The notes under the pieces were generated by a model, which ran no database searches, was not told the DNA's origin, and saw only the letters and a list, made by a program, of their open reading frames with translations. Shown in pieces: positions 47,415-57,300 of a stretch of DNA of 64,000 nt (its first letter is position 1; every line of letters starts with the position of its first letter). The position numbers were made by a program, and so were the translations under genes. The DNA lies in the NCBI RefSeq assembly GCF_027257975.1, contig NZ_JANZKX010000010.1, positions 46,159 to 110,158 on the forward strand. Direction: 5' to 3'. This DNA comes from Pelomonas sp. BJYL3 (lineage in GTDB: Bacteria; Pseudomonadota; Gammaproteobacteria; Burkholderiales; Burkholderiaceae_C).

Positions 47415-48457
47415 GCGCTCTTTCCTGCCTTGGCGGGCTTGGCGGGCAGCGTCTTGGCGGCCGGCGCGGCGGTGCTCTCGCGCCGCACCAGCTGCGGCTT
47501 CATCAGCACCTCGCGCAGGCTGGCCTGCGGCTGCTCGATGCGCGCCAGCAGGGCCCGCCCGGCCTCGCGGCCCAGTTCCTTGATGGAGCAGCCCACGGTG
47601 GTCAGCGAGGGATAGGCATAGGCCGAGAGCTCGATGTCATCGAAGCCGACCACCGACAGGCTGGCCGGCACCGGGCGCGCCGCCTCGGCCGCGGCCCGCA
47701 TGAGGCCCAGGGCCATCAGGTCATTGCTGGCGAAGACGGCGCTCAGCTCGGGCGCCGTCTCCAGCAGGCGCTTGCCGGCCTCGTAACCGCCGTGCGAGCT
47801 GAAGTCGCTGTGGACCAGCCAGTGCGCCTGCGGCTCGATGCCGGCGGCCTGCAGCGTCTCGCGCCAGCCGGCAATGCGCTCCTGCGCCACCTCGAACTCC
47901 ACCGGGCCGCTGATGCAGCCGATGGCGCGGTGACCCAGCTCCAGCAGGTGGCGCACCGCGGCGGCCGCGCCCTCGCGGTTGTTGACGCTCACCCGGTCGG
48001 CACGGGCGCCCGGCACCAGGCGGTCCACCGTGACCGAGGGCACGCGGGCCATCTGGAAGATCTGGGCCAGTGCTTCGTCATCGCCCGCGGAACTCAGCAG
48101 CAGGCCGTCGATGCGCTTCTCCAGCAGGGTGCGCATGTACTGCTGCTGGCGCTTGGGGTCGTTGTCGGAATTGCAGAGGAAGACGGAGTAGCCAGCCAGG
48201 CGGCAGGTCTCCTCGACGCCGCAGACCAGCTCCGCGAAGAAGGGGTTCTGCACATTGGGCACCAGCACGCCGATGATGCGGGTCTCGCTCTTGCGAAGGG
48301 AGCGGGCCACCGCACTGGGCAGGTAGCCGATCTCCTCCACCGCCGCCAGCACGCGCCGCCGCGCCTCGGCACTGACCGGGCGCGTTTCGTTCAGGACATG
48401 GGAGACGGTGGTGAAGGACACGCCGGCAAGGGCGGCAACGTCTTTGATCGTGCTCAC
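47411..48457 (-). CDS. rbsR: LacI-family transcriptional regulator (RbsR/PurR-like)
   Basis: A 348-aa regulator with a LacI helix-turn-helix (TIKDVAALAGVSFTTVSHVL, hinge ARSLRKSETRIIGVLVPNV) and a periplasmic-binding-protein-like effector domain, ending in a Lys/Ala-rich tail. The start is a GTG at 48457; no ATG is available at the HTH. It heads an operon of ribokinase, nucleoside hydrolase and amidohydrolase, so ribose, a nucleoside or a purine is the likely effector. A 14-bp palindrome 84 bp upstream (48541-48554) is a likely autoregulatory site. Confidence 0.9.
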   Translation of the reverse strand: MSTIKDVAALAGVSFTTVSHVLNETRPVSAEARRRVLAAVEEIGYLPSAVARSLRKSETRIIGVLVPNVQNPFFAELVCGVEETCRLAGYSVFLCNSDNDPKRQQQYMRTLLEKRIDGLLLSSAGDDEALAQIFQMARVPSVTVDRLVPGARADRVSVNNREGAAAAVRHLLELGHRAIGCISGPVEFEVAQERIAGWRETLQAAGIEPQAHWLVHSDFSSHGGYEAGKRLLETAPELSAVFASNDLMALGLMRAAAEAARPVPASLSVVGFDDIELSAYAYPSLTTVGCSIKELGREAGRALLARIEQPQASLREVLMKPQLVRRESTAAPAAKTLPAKPAKAGKSA

Positions 48458-48540
48458 GGTGAGGCAGGTCTCGGCAGGAAGGAAGAGGCAGGCAGCCGGT
48501 GATTCCGCAAGGGGGCTGAACGCTCGCAAAACTGCACTGG

Positions 48541-48554
48541 GGCAAACGTTTGCC
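48541..48554. promoter_or_regulatory. LacI-family operator palindrome upstream of rbsR
   Basis: GGCAAACGTTTGCC is a perfect 14-bp palindrome with the central CG typical of LacI/PurR/RbsR operators. It lies in the promoter region of the rbsR-rbsK-nucleoside hydrolase operon. Confidence 0.75.
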
Positions 48555-48646
48555 GCAGCATACCCGAAATGGCGCCTTCCGCGACAGGCGCCGCGTCGCC
48601 AAGGGCGGTGACGGACTTCGCCCGGCACGAACCATGCGGTCCCATG

Positions 48647-48684
48647 AAAAAAGCCGCCGGGGCCTTGCGACCCGGGCGGCTTTC
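48647..48684 (-). terminator. Rho-independent terminator of the rplS operon
   Basis: On the minus strand, AAAGCCGCCCGGG and CCCCGGCGGCTTT pair around a short loop and run into TTTTTT. It begins about 35 bp past the rplS stop. Confidence 0.85.
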
Positions 48685-48719
48685 GAGGGTGGGCCCAAAG
48701 GCCGACCCACGACCGGCCA

Positions 48720-49073
48720 TCAGGCCAGCTTTTCCTTGATTCGAGCGGACTTGCCCGAACGCTGACGCAGGTAGTACAGCTTGGCGCGGCGCACATCGCC
48801 ACGACGCTTGACTTCGATGGACGAAATCAGCGGGCTGTACAGCTGGAAGGTACGCTCCACGCCTTCGCCGCTCGAAATCTTGCGGACGATGAAGCTGGAG
48901 TTCAGGCCGCGGTTGCGCTTGGCAATCACGACACCTTCATAGGCCTGCACGCGCTTGCGGGTACCTTCGACCACGTTCACGCTGACGATCACCGTGTCGC
49001 CGGGGGCGAAAGCGGGGATGGTCTTGTTCAGGCGAGCAATTTCTTCTTGCTCAAGGGTTTGGATCAGATTCAC
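48720..49073 (-). CDS. rplS: 50S ribosomal protein L19
   Basis: A 117-aa protein with intact L19 motifs: [59 protein letters not shown] and [10 protein letters not shown]19 sits at the interface of the 30S and 50S subunits. Last gene of the rpsP-rimM-trmD-rplS operon, separated from trmD by 162 bp and followed by a strong terminator. Confidence 0.98.
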   Translation of the reverse strand: MNLIQTLEQEEIARLNKTIPAFAPGDTVIVSVNVVEGTRKRVQAYEGVVIAKRNRGLNSSFIVRKISSGEGVERTFQLYSPLISSIEVKRRGDVRRAKLYYLRQRSGKSARIKEKLA

Positions 49074-49235
49074 ATCGATCTCCTGACGATCTTACCGGCG
49101 CACCTGAAATTGACTGGAACCGGCCCGAACTGGCCTGCATTCCTGGAGCTGGCTGAAGGTCAGCAACACTGACCTGAACCTGGGCCCCGCCCGATAGAGG
49201 ATCGCGAAAAGCCTTCGATTGTAGCTGAAAAAATC

Positions 49236-50018
49236 TCAGCCAATCAAGGACTTGAGGAAGGCTTCGTCCTTCTTGCTGAGCTTGCCGGCGGCACGGGCGG
49301 CCTCGATCAGCTCGGGGCGGCGGCGCCAGGTCAGCGCCAGCGACTGCTCGCGGCGCCAGCGCGCGATCTGGGCATGGTGACCGGACATCAGCACCGGCGG
49401 CACCGGCAGCGGCTCGGTCTGGCCAGGCAGGCCTTCCAGCACCTCGGGGCGGCTGTAGTGGGGGCAGTCCAGCAGGCCGTCGGAGAAGCTGTCCTGCTCG
49501 TGAGAGGCGGCGTCATTGAGCACGCCGGGCTGCAGCCGCGCCACAGCATCCAGCAGGGCCAGGGCCGGCAGCTCGCCGCCGCTCAGGACGAAATCGCCCA
49601 GGCTCACCTCCAGGGTGACATGGCGGTCCAGGAAGCGCTGGTCCATGCCCTCGTAACGGCCGCACAGCAGCACGGCGCCGGGCCCCTGGGCCAGCTCCTG
49701 CACCAGGGCCTGATCCATGCGGCGGCCGGTAGGGCTGAAATGGATGATCTGCGGCGCGGCGCCGGCATCGGCGCCACTGGTCTGGCGGGCCGCCAGCACG
49801 GCGGCCAGCGCGCGCTCCAGCGGCTCGACCAGCATGACCATGCCCGGGCCGCCACCGTAGGGGCGGTCGTCGACGCGGCGGTAGTTGTCTTCGGCGTAGT
49901 CGCGCAGCTGCCAGAGCTGCACATCGACCTGCCGGCTCTCGAAGGCACGGCGCGTCACGCCCACCGACAGATGCGGGGCGAAGAGCTCAGGAAACAGGGT
50001 GATGAGGTCGAAGCGCAT
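49236..50018 (-). CDS. trmD: tRNA (guanine-37-N1)-methyltransferase
   Basis: A 260-aa SPOUT methyltransferase that makes m1G37 and prevents frameshifting. Motifs: [46 protein letters not shown] and [20 protein letters not shown], then the C-terminal [11 protein letters not shown] and [15 protein letters not shown]. Usual neighbours rimM and rplS flank it. Confidence 0.98.
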   Translation of the reverse strand: MRFDLITLFPELFAPHLSVGVTRRAFESRQVDVQLWQLRDYAEDNYRRVDDRPYGGGPGMVMLVEPLERALAAVLAARQTSGADAGAAPQIIHFSPTGRRMDQALVQELAQGPGAVLLCGRYEGMDQRFLDRHVTLEVSLGDFVLSGGELPALALLDAVARLQPGVLNDAASHEQDSFSDGLLDCPHYSRPEVLEGLPGQTEPLPVPPVLMSGHHAQIARWRREQSLALTWRRRPELIEAARAAGKLSKKDEAFLKSLIG

Positions 50019-50045
50019 GCGCCAGGCGCCACGGCAAGGCAGGAC

Positions 50046-50663
50046 TCAGAAGTCCAGGCCCCAATCCACCGAGATGCGGCGCTCTTGCAGGCTCACATCG
50101 TCGACAAAGGCGGACACGAAGGGGATCAGACGCTCCTGCTCCGGCTTGACCGGGGCCGTCAGCCCGGCGGGCTGGATGCGCAGCACGGCATGCGGGCCGG
50201 TGTCGAGCAGGCCGATGACCTCGCCCAGGGTCTCGCCCTGGCGGTTCACGACCGTGAGGCCCACCAGGTCCACCCAGTAGAACTCGTCCGGGTCGGCCTT
50301 GGGGAAATGCGTGCGGGAGACGAAGACGCGGGCGCCGCGCAGGGCCTCGGCCCCATTGCGGTCCGACACACCCTCGGCGCTGGCCACCAGGCCGTCGCCA
50401 TGCTCACGCAGGGAAAGAATCTTGAGCAGCTTGGGCACGGTGCCCTTGCCTGCGGCCATGCCAGGAATGGCAGTCTCGGCGGGTTTCAGGAACCAGCGCC
50501 GGGTCGCAAAGATCGCCTGGGGATCCGTGGAATGGGCTTGGACCTTGAACCAGCCCTTGATGCCCCAGGCGTCGGCGATGCGCGCGACCTCGATGGCGTC
50601 ATCCGGCCAGGCTGCCTCGGCAGCGTCAGCGGGGGAACGGGTCTCGGGAGCAGTCACGCGCAA
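50046..50663 (-). CDS. rimM: 16S rRNA processing protein RimM
   Basis: A 205-aa ribosome maturation factor with an N-terminal RimM beta-barrel (EVARIADAWGIKGWFKVQAH) and a C-terminal PRC-barrel (EFYWVDLVGLTVVNRQGETL, PHAVLRIQPAG, LIPFVSAFVDDVSL). The start is unusual: no ATG is available, and it must use TTG 50663 or GTG 50657, both after an N-terminal stretch rich in Ala/Asp. Position between rpsP and trmD is standard. Confidence 0.95.
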   Translation of the reverse strand: MRVTAPETRSPADAAEAAWPDDAIEVARIADAWGIKGWFKVQAHSTDPQAIFATRRWFLKPAETAIPGMAAGKGTVPKLLKILSLREHGDGLVASAEGVSDRNGAEALRGARVFVSRTHFPKADPDEFYWVDLVGLTVVNRQGETLGEVIGLLDTGPHAVLRIQPAGLTAPVKPEQERLIPFVSAFVDDVSLQERRISVDWGLDF

Positions 50664-50688
50664 GGCTCGATTTCAGCTGAGCGGATGC

Positions 50689-50937
50689 TCAGGCAGCCTT
50701 CTTGGCCTGGTCGACCAGACGGGCCACGGTGGTCGACAGCTGAGCGCCGACGCCGGTCCAGTAGGCCACTCGGTCTTGAGCCACGCGCAGGCTTTCGGCA
50801 GCGCCGGAAGCCACGGGGTTGTAGAAGCCCACGCGCTCGATGAAGCGGCCGTCACGACGCTCCTGGCTGTTGGCGACGACGATGTTGTAGAAGGGGCGCT
50901 TCTTAGAGCCGCCGCGTGCGAGTCGAATCACGACCAT
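50689..50937 (-). CDS. rpsP: 30S ribosomal protein S16
   Basis: An 82-aa protein that fits S16: [34 protein letters not shown], and [21 protein letters not shown] 50937 has AAAGGA about 8 nt upstream; the open frame upstream of it is not used. First gene of the operon; the spacer to 51201 should hold its promoter. Confidence 0.98.
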   Translation of the reverse strand: MVVIRLARGGSKKRPFYNIVVANSQERRDGRFIERVGFYNPVASGAAESLRVAQDRVAYWTGVGAQLSTTVARLVDQAKKAA

Positions 50938-51201
50938 GATGAGTCCTTTGAGTTGAAGCGTTCTACCGCACCAGGAGACACTCAGGGCAAGCAGACCATT
51001 GGACACCCCGTTCGCCATCTCCAGGCCTCCGGGGTGCACCGGTTGTTGGTACCGTAGATACGCCGCGAGTCTCCCGCGACCGGCACCAAAACCTGGCATT
51101 ATAAACTCGCAAATTCAATTGCGACAGCAAGTTGCCACAGAGAATCTCTGGCGCCGCAGTTCTTCCGCCAATTCCACCCTCCCCCGCCCCGGGGTTTTGC
51201 C

Positions 51202-51744
51202 ATGTCCACACCCCTTCCGCTGCTGATCCGCCCCAGCCAGGACGCCGATCTGCCCGCCATCCAGGCCATCTACGAGCATGCCGTGCTGCATGGCACCGGC
51301 ACCTTCGAGACGGACGTGCCCGACGTGGCCGAGATGAGCCGCCGCCGCGCCGAGGTGCTGTCCCGCGGCCTGCCCTACCTGGTGGCCGTGCGCGGCGAGC
51401 AGGTCCTGGGCTATGCCTATGCCAACTACTTCCGCCCCCGCATGGCCTACCGCTTCTGCGTGGAGGACTCCATCTACCTGGCGCCGGCGGCCCAGGGCCA
51501 GGGCGTGGGCCGCCTGCTGCTGGCGGAGCTGATCGCCCGCTGCGAGCGCGCCGGTGCGCGCCAGATGCTGGCCGTGATCGGCGACTCCCAGAACCACGGC
51601 TCCGTGGGCGTGCACCGCGCCCTGGGCTTCGAGCCCACAGGTCTGCTCAAGTCCTCGGGCTGGAAGTTCGGCCGCTGGCTGGACGTGGTGCTGATGCAGC
51701 GCCAGCTCGGCCATGGCGACACCCTGCCGGCGGAGGGCGCATGA
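51202..51744 (+). CDS. GNAT-family N-acetyltransferase (phosphinothricin acetyltransferase-like)
   Basis: A 180-aa enzyme of the Pat/YncA type. The N terminus LIRPSQDADLPAIQAIYEHAV, the VLGYAYANYFRPRMAYRFCV strand-turn and the acetyl-CoA loop YLAPAAQGQGVGRLLLAELI are typical, followed by IGDSQNHGSVGVHRALGFEP. Members acetylate phosphinothricin, methionine sulfoximine or similar amines. Natural substrate unknown. It overlaps the next gene's ATG by 4 bp. Confidence 0.9.
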   Translation: MSTPLPLLIRPSQDADLPAIQAIYEHAVLHGTGTFETDVPDVAEMSRRRAEVLSRGLPYLVAVRGEQVLGYAYANYFRPRMAYRFCVEDSIYLAPAAQGQGVGRLLLAELIARCERAGARQMLAVIGDSQNHGSVGVHRALGFEPTGLLKSSGWKFGRWLDVVLMQRQLGHGDTLPAEGA

Positions 51745-52205
51745 GCCAGGCCGCCGCCCCTGCCCTCGCCTACCGTTCCAAGACCCTCGCCACCTGGCTG
51801 GCCCTGGGCCTGGGCGCCTTCGGCCTGCACCGGCTCTACGTCCACGGCTTCAAGGACAAGCTGGCCTGGCTCTTCCCCTGGCCCAGCCTGGCCGGGCTCT
51901 ACGGCATCCACCGCATGGACGTCCTGGGCCAGGACGACCGCCTGGCCTGGGTGCTGATGCCTCTGCTGGGCCTGATGCTGTCCATCGCCATGCTGCAGGG
52001 CATCGTCTGGGGCCTGACGCCGGACGAGCGCTGGAACCAGGCCCACAACGGCGGGCGCAGCGGCCGCGCCAGCGGCTGGGGCGCCATCATCGGCGTGGTG
52101 GCCTGCCTCATGGTGGGCGGGGCCTGCCTGATGACCACCATCGCCTTCTCGGCCCAGCGCTACTTCGAGAGCCAAGCGGAAGCCGCCAAGGAGCTGAGTC
52201 AGTAA
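51741..52205 (+). CDS. TM2-domain-like small membrane protein
   Basis: A 154-aa protein with TM2-type features: an N-terminal YRSKTLATWLALGLGAFGLH and RLYVHGFKDKLAWLF, then further hydrophobic segments (LAWVLMPLLGLMLSIAMLQG, IIGVVACLMVGGACLMTT). The GxFGxHRxYxG pattern is the TM2 mark. Function is unknown. ATG 51741 overlaps the GNAT stop and has GGAGGG 5 nt upstream, so it is translated with the acetyltransferase. Confidence 0.82.
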   Translation: MSQAAAPALAYRSKTLATWLALGLGAFGLHRLYVHGFKDKLAWLFPWPSLAGLYGIHRMDVLGQDDRLAWVLMPLLGLMLSIAMLQGIVWGLTPDERWNQAHNGGRSGRASGWGAIIGVVACLMVGGACLMTTIAFSAQRYFESQAEAAKELSQ

Positions 52206-52231
52206 GCGGCGCGCGCCGGTCTCTCAAACAC

Positions 52232-52265
52232 AAAGGCCCGACTGCACTGGCAGCCGGGCCTTTGT
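52232..52265. terminator. Bidirectional hairpin terminator between TM2-like gene and pit
   Basis: Stem CAAAGGCCCG / CGGGCCTTTG around a 13-nt loop, followed by TCTTGG. Serves convergent transcripts. Its tail GGGCCTTTGTCTTG recurs at about 44096. Confidence 0.8.
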
Positions 52266-52289
52266 CTTGGTGCTCCCGAAGCGCGAGGC

Positions 52290-53300
52290 TCAGAACAGCT
52301 GGAAGCTGACCCAGTAGCAGACACCCGCCACGAAGGCCGACGCCGGGATGGTGAAGATCCACGCCCAGACGATGTTGCCCGCGACACCCCAGCGCACGGC
52401 CGAGGCCCGCTGCGTGGAACCCACACCCACGATCGCACCGGTGATGGTGTGCGTGGTCGAAACCGGCACGCCCAGCGCGGTGGCCAGGAACAGGGTCAGC
52501 GCGCCGCCCGTCTCGGCACAGAAGCCGCCGACTGGCTTGAGCTTGGTGATCTTCTGGCCCATGGTCTGCACGATGCGCCAGCCACCGAACATGGTGCCGG
52601 CACCGATGGCCAGGTAGCAGACCCAGATCACCCAGGTCGGCGGCAGCTTGGCTCCCGCCTCGGCATAGCCCGCCGCCATCAGCAGCATCCAGATGATGCC
52701 GATGGTCTTCTGCGCGTCATTGCCGCCATGGCCCAGGCTGTAGAGGCCCGCGGAGACCAGCTGCAGGCGGCGGAACCAGTTGTCCACGCGCAGCGGTGAG
52801 GAGCGGCGGAACAGCCAGGCTACCGCCACCATCAGCAGCGAACCGAGCACGAAGCCCAGCACCGGCGACACGAAGATGAACAGCACCGTGATGCCGATCT
52901 TCTTGGCCACCAGGCCCTGCACCCCGACCTTGGCGATCACCGCGCCCACGATGCCGCCGATCAGCGCATGCGAGGAGCTCGAGGGAATGCCGTAGTACCA
53001 GGTGATCAGGTTCCAGGTGATGGCCCCGATCAGCGCACCGAAGACGATGTGGTGGTCCACGATGCCCGGCTCGACGATGCCCTTGCCGATGGTGGCTGCC
53101 ACATTGAGCTGGAAGAAGGCGATGGCGATGACGTTGAAGAACGCGGCGAACAGCACCGCCTGCTGCGGCTTCAGCACGCCGGTGGAGACCACCGTGGCGA
53201 TCGAGTTCGCAGCGTCATGAAAACCGTTCATGAAGTCGAACAGCACTGCCAGCACGACCAGCAGCACCACGACCCAGAACGCAACGTTGATGCTTTCCAT
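52290..53300 (-). CDS. pit: Low-affinity inorganic phosphate transporter (Pit)
   Basis: A 336-aa inner-membrane permease. The family's repeated signature appears at both ends: DFMNGFHDAANSIATVVSTG near the N terminus and GVPVSTTHTITGAIVGVGST near the C terminus, with about nine helices between. It exchanges metal-phosphate and protons across the inner membrane. It follows the DUF47 gene by 13 bp, an arrangement common in Pit systems, and a PhoB-box-like repeat lies upstream of the pair. Confidence 0.95.
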   Translation of the reverse strand: MESINVAFWVVVLLVVLAVLFDFMNGFHDAANSIATVVSTGVLKPQQAVLFAAFFNVIAIAFFQLNVAATIGKGIVEPGIVDHHIVFGALIGAITWNLITWYYGIPSSSSHALIGGIVGAVIAKVGVQGLVAKKIGITVLFIFVSPVLGFVLGSLLMVAVAWLFRRSSPLRVDNWFRRLQLVSAGLYSLGHGGNDAQKTIGIIWMLLMAAGYAEAGAKLPPTWVIWVCYLAIGAGTMFGGWRIVQTMGQKITKLKPVGGFCAETGGALTLFLATALGVPVSTTHTITGAIVGVGSTQRASAVRWGVAGNIVWAWIFTIPASAFVAGVCYWVSFQLF

Positions 53301-53313
53301 GAATCGAGGCGCG

Positions 53314-53961
53314 TCAGGAGTTCTCGAGGACGATGCCCTCGATCAGGTTGGCGACGTCCTCGCAGCGGTCGGAGATGGACTCCAGCTGCTCGTAGATGGC
53401 CTTGAGCTTGATCAGCTCGCGCACGTCTTCCTGCTCGCGGAACAGGCGGGACATGGCGGAGCGCATCACGCGGTCGGCGTCGGACTCGAGCTTGTCGATC
53501 TCTTCGCAGGTCTTGATGGCGGCTTCGGCCGTCTGCGGCTGGCTCAGCTTGGGCAGCAGGGTCACGGCATGCTGCACGCGCTCGCAGCACTTGGCGGACA
53601 GCTCGGCCAGGCGCAGCACATCCTCGGGGATGGAGCGCACGTCGTAGAGCTGCATGGTCTCGCTGGAGTCCTGGAGCAGGTCCAGGATGTCGTCCATGGC
53701 GTTGATCAGGCTGTGGATCTGCTCGCGGTCGATCGGGGTGATGAACGTGCGATGCAGCAGGCGGTTCACCTCGGCGGTGACGCGGTCGGCATGGTGCTCA
53801 TGGGCATCGACCTCCGCCGCGTACTTCTCGCGCAGCGTGATGTCGCTGTAGTTCTGGCACATGGCCATGAAGGCCCGGGCACCTTCGGCGATCTTGGCGC
53901 CGTGCTCGTTGAAGAGCTCAAAAAAATTGCCCTCTTTGGGCAGCAGCTTGCCAAACAGCAT
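53314..53961 (-). CDS. DUF47 / PhoU-like Pit accessory protein
   Basis: A 215-aa cytoplasmic all-helical protein of the DUF47 (TIGR00153) family: MLFGKLLPKEGNFFELFNEH, HEHHADRVTAEVNRLLHRTF, TPIDREQIHSLINAMDDILD and ISDRCEDVANLIEGIVLE. It is thought to regulate the Pit permease encoded next. ATG 53961 has an AGGAGA about 7 nt upstream; a longer frame upstream is not needed. Confidence 0.93.
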   Translation of the reverse strand: MLFGKLLPKEGNFFELFNEHGAKIAEGARAFMAMCQNYSDITLREKYAAEVDAHEHHADRVTAEVNRLLHRTFITPIDREQIHSLINAMDDILDLLQDSSETMQLYDVRSIPEDVLRLAELSAKCCERVQHAVTLLPKLSQPQTAEAAIKTCEEIDKLESDADRVMRSAMSRLFREQEDVRELIKLKAIYEQLESISDRCEDVANLIEGIVLENS

Positions 53962-54101
53962 GGGTTCTCCTGGCAGATGAGGCAGGCGGGTGAGCCGGCC
54001 TCCGTCCACAGTGAGTCAATCGGGGTGAGATTTAAAGAAATGGTCATCGCCACGTCATCACAACATGGCAAAGGCGGAAGTGTAATGGCGAGTAGCGCAC
54101 G

Positions 54102-54123
54102 AACTGTGACAGTTCCGTGACGC
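54102..54123 (-). promoter_or_regulatory. PhoB box-like direct repeat upstream of the DUF47-pit genes
   Basis: On the minus strand, GCGTCACGGAACTGTCACAGTT: two GTCAC half-sites 11 bp apart, the second as CTGTCACA, close to the Pho-box half-site. It lies about 140 bp upstream of the DUF47 start, in the right orientation. Confidence 0.55.
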
Positions 54124-54183
54124 TTGATGACGGTCAGGAGGGCGCCAGGCAGCCGCCCGGACATTGGCCCCCCGGCCATGGAG

Positions 54184-54216
54184 CCAGGACCTGCCAGCTG
54201 GGCTGGCGGGTCCTGG
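54184..54216 (-). terminator. Stem-loop downstream of the RTX gene
   Basis: Arms of 14 bp (CCAGGACCTGCCAG / CTGGCGGGTCCTGG, one wobble) and a 5-nt loop. Placed 150 bp past the RTX stop; no clear T run, so it may be a terminator or an mRNA-end stabiliser. Confidence 0.45.
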
Positions 54217-54363
54217 CGGGCGGACGGGCTGTCCAGAGGGCGACGCCCGGTCCGGGGAACAGACGCAGCCGCAGAGCCAGAGTTCCGGCCCGGAAGCCAG
54301 CCCTCCCTGCGAAGGGGCAAGGCCGGAAAGCCCCCTGCACCGCCCGCCATCCGGGCGGGCGCT

Positions 54364-57300
54364 TCAGACCCCGGGCATTGACAGCATGTCCAGCATCATG
54401 TTGCCGCGGCGCCAGTGGCCGACACCGGCATTCGTCGCGGCGGCCCAGCCTCCACCACCAAATGCCGCCATGGCACTCACCAAGCCCTGGGCCTGCGAAG
54501 CCGTCACGACCGCGCCATCGACAAAGCGGAATTCCTCGACCTGGTACTGCCCGCCCAGATACCAGTTGGTGACCGTCAGCTTGTCTGTGGTGTTGCGGAT
54601 GCTCACGACCAAGTCGTTGCCACTGCGGGTGAACTGGACGTCCGCCTTTGCGACGCCATTGGCAAAGGCCACGATGTCCTTGACGCCAGCGGTGCTGTCG
54701 TTCTCCTGGATGGTGTCCAGCCCGTAGCCGAGGCCGAAGCGGTAGGTATCCGCCCCGGCACCGCCCATCAGGATGTCATTGCCGGCGCCGCCGTCGAGGG
54801 TGTCCGCCCCCCCGCCACCTGTCAGGCTGTTGGCCACGGCATTGCCGGTCAGGACGTTGTCCAGGGTATTGCCGGTGCCACTGATGGCGGAGGTGCCCGT
54901 CAGCGTCAGGTTCTCGACGTTGAGGCCCAGCGTGTAGGTCACGCCGATCTTCACCGTGTCGATGCCCTCGCCTGACTGCTCGGTCACGACGTCGCCCAGC
55001 ACATCCAGCACGTAGAGGTCGTCGCCGGTGCCGCCTACCAAGATGTCGTTGCCCGCGCCACCGGTCAGCGTGTCATTGCCGGCGCCGCCGGTCAGCGTAT
55101 TGGCCGCACCGTTGCCGGTGAGGCTGTTGGCCAGCCCGTTGCCGGTGCCGTTGATGGCAGTCGACCCTGTCAGCGTCAGGTTCTCGACGTTGGCGGCGAG
55201 GGTGTAGGTCACACCGATCTGCACCGAGTCCACGCCTTCGTTCTCCTGCTCCTTCACGGCATCGGTGGCCACGTCCAGCACATAGAGGTCATCGCCCGCG
55301 CCGCCGATCAGCGTGTCGTTCCCGGCGCCTCCCGTCAGCGTGTCAGCGCCAGCACCGCCGGTCAGTGTGTTGTTGGCGCTGTTGCCCGTGATCGAGTTGT
55401 CGATCTCATTGCCGGTACCGCTGATGGCTCCGGTCCCAGTCAGTGTCAGCTTCTCGACGTCAGCGGACAGCGTATAGCTCACGCTGCTCTGCACCGTGTC
55501 TAGGCCTTCGCCGGCGACTTCGATCACCACGTCGCCCACGTTATCGACGACGTAGGTGTCATCACCCGCGGCACCCAGCAGGACATCGGCCCCGGCGCCC
55601 CCATTGAGCGTATTGGCGGCCGAGTTGCCCTGCAGCCGGTTCGGCAAGGTATTGCCGGTGCCATTGATGGCACTGCCCCCAGTGAGCACGAGGTTCTCAA
55701 GGTTGGATCCCAGGGTCCAGGTCAGCGAGGCGTAGACGGTGTCCGTGCCCAAGCCACTGGCCTCAGTGATCACGTCACCAGACACATCGACGTAATAGGT
55801 GTCATCCCCCCGGCCGCCGTTGAGCGTGTCGGTACCGACGCCACCGTCGAGGGTGTCATTGCCGACGTCCCCTGTCAGGGAGTCGTTGCCCGCCAGGCCA
55901 AACATCTGGTCTCCCAGGATCGTGCCGGTCAAGGTGTCATTGCCGGCCGTCCCCTCGAAGCGAGTCACCATGGCCAGCAGCTGTGCCGTGCTTCGGAGGG
56001 TGCCGTCTGCGAACTCAAACACGTCCACCCTGGCATCGCCGATAGCCAGCGCGGTGATGCGGAGCGAGTCCGCGGTCCCCTTGACCTTGACCAGGATGTC
56101 CTCCCCGTCGGCCTTGAACTCGACGTCGGCGAGGTTCAGGTCCGTGAACTGCACACGGCCGCCCGAACCCTGCAAATCATCGATGGTGTCAGCGCCGTCG
56201 CCACGCCCGAAGCGATAGGTATCGCTTCCCTCGCCGCCCAGCAGCGCATCGTCGCCCGAGCCGCCCGCCAAGGTGTCGTCCCCTTCCCCGCCCAGCAGCG
56301 TATCCGCACCGGCGCCGCCGATCAGGCTGTCATGGCCGGCCTCGCCGCGAAGGATGTCGGCGTCGTTGCCGCCATCCACGGTGTCATTGCCGTCGTCTGC
56401 GTAGATGGTGTCGTTGCCCGCGCCGCCCAACAAGACATCGGCGCCAGCGGTGCCCGCCAAGGCATCGGGCGACGCCGTGCCCTGGCTCGGATTGCCGTTG
56501 ACCATCCGGTTGATGAAGAACGCGGTCGGGATCTCCTCGCCCGTCGACAGCACCACGGACTGGAGGCGTCCGTCAGGGACCACGCTGGACGCATCAGGGA
56601 ACAGGTCTTCAAGCCTCAGCGAATCTCCCAGCCCCAGGCTCAGCACCATGGCCCTGCCGCTGCGCGTCACGGTGATCTCGGAGAGCTTGATCCCGCTGCT
56701 CAGCTGGATCTTGCTGCCCGAGCCGATCCCGGCCGTCCAGATGTCATTCCCAGATCCCCGGCCAAACAGAACTGTGCCCAGGTGGATACCCCTCAAGGTG
56801 TCATTGCCTGCGCCGCCATCGACCGTCGTCGAGTACGAGGACGTGAAGGAAATGACGTCGTCGCCAGCGCCACCGAAGATTTTCACGTAGCCCCCCTCTC
56901 CCGAGAGCACATTGGCCTCATCGGAGCCGACCACAGTGACACTGGTCCCCACGACGCTGAGATTCTCAACATTCGAGAAGGCCGTCCCAAGCACGATGGC
57001 CTGGTTCGACGCATTCAAGACCTTGACCGTGTCGGTGCCGCCGTTCGCCAGCTCCACCACCTGGTCGCCCTGCACCCAGTCGATGACATAGCTGTCGTCG
57101 CCTGCGCCGCCCGCCAACACATTGGCCGCGGTATTGACGCTGGCATCCAGAACGTTTGCGAGCTGGTTGCCGGTGCCTGCGATCGCCTCAGTGCCCGTCA
57201 AGGTCAGGTCTTCGATCTGGGTCTGCCCCGCAAGCGAATAGGAAATACTTGACCGCACCAGATCGCGTCCGGCATTTGCTCCCCCGAAGTCAATGACCTC

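Larger units (their letters stand above)
53962..54363. other. Gene-free region: Pit promoter and RTX-gene terminator hairpins
   Basis: 402 bp. The Pit/DUF47 side carries a PhoB-box-like repeat at 54102-54123. The RTX side carries a CGCCCGCC / GGCGGGCG stem (54341-54361) just past the RTX stop, and a 14-bp stem (54184-54216, one G-U pair). No open frame is convincing. Confidence 0.6.
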
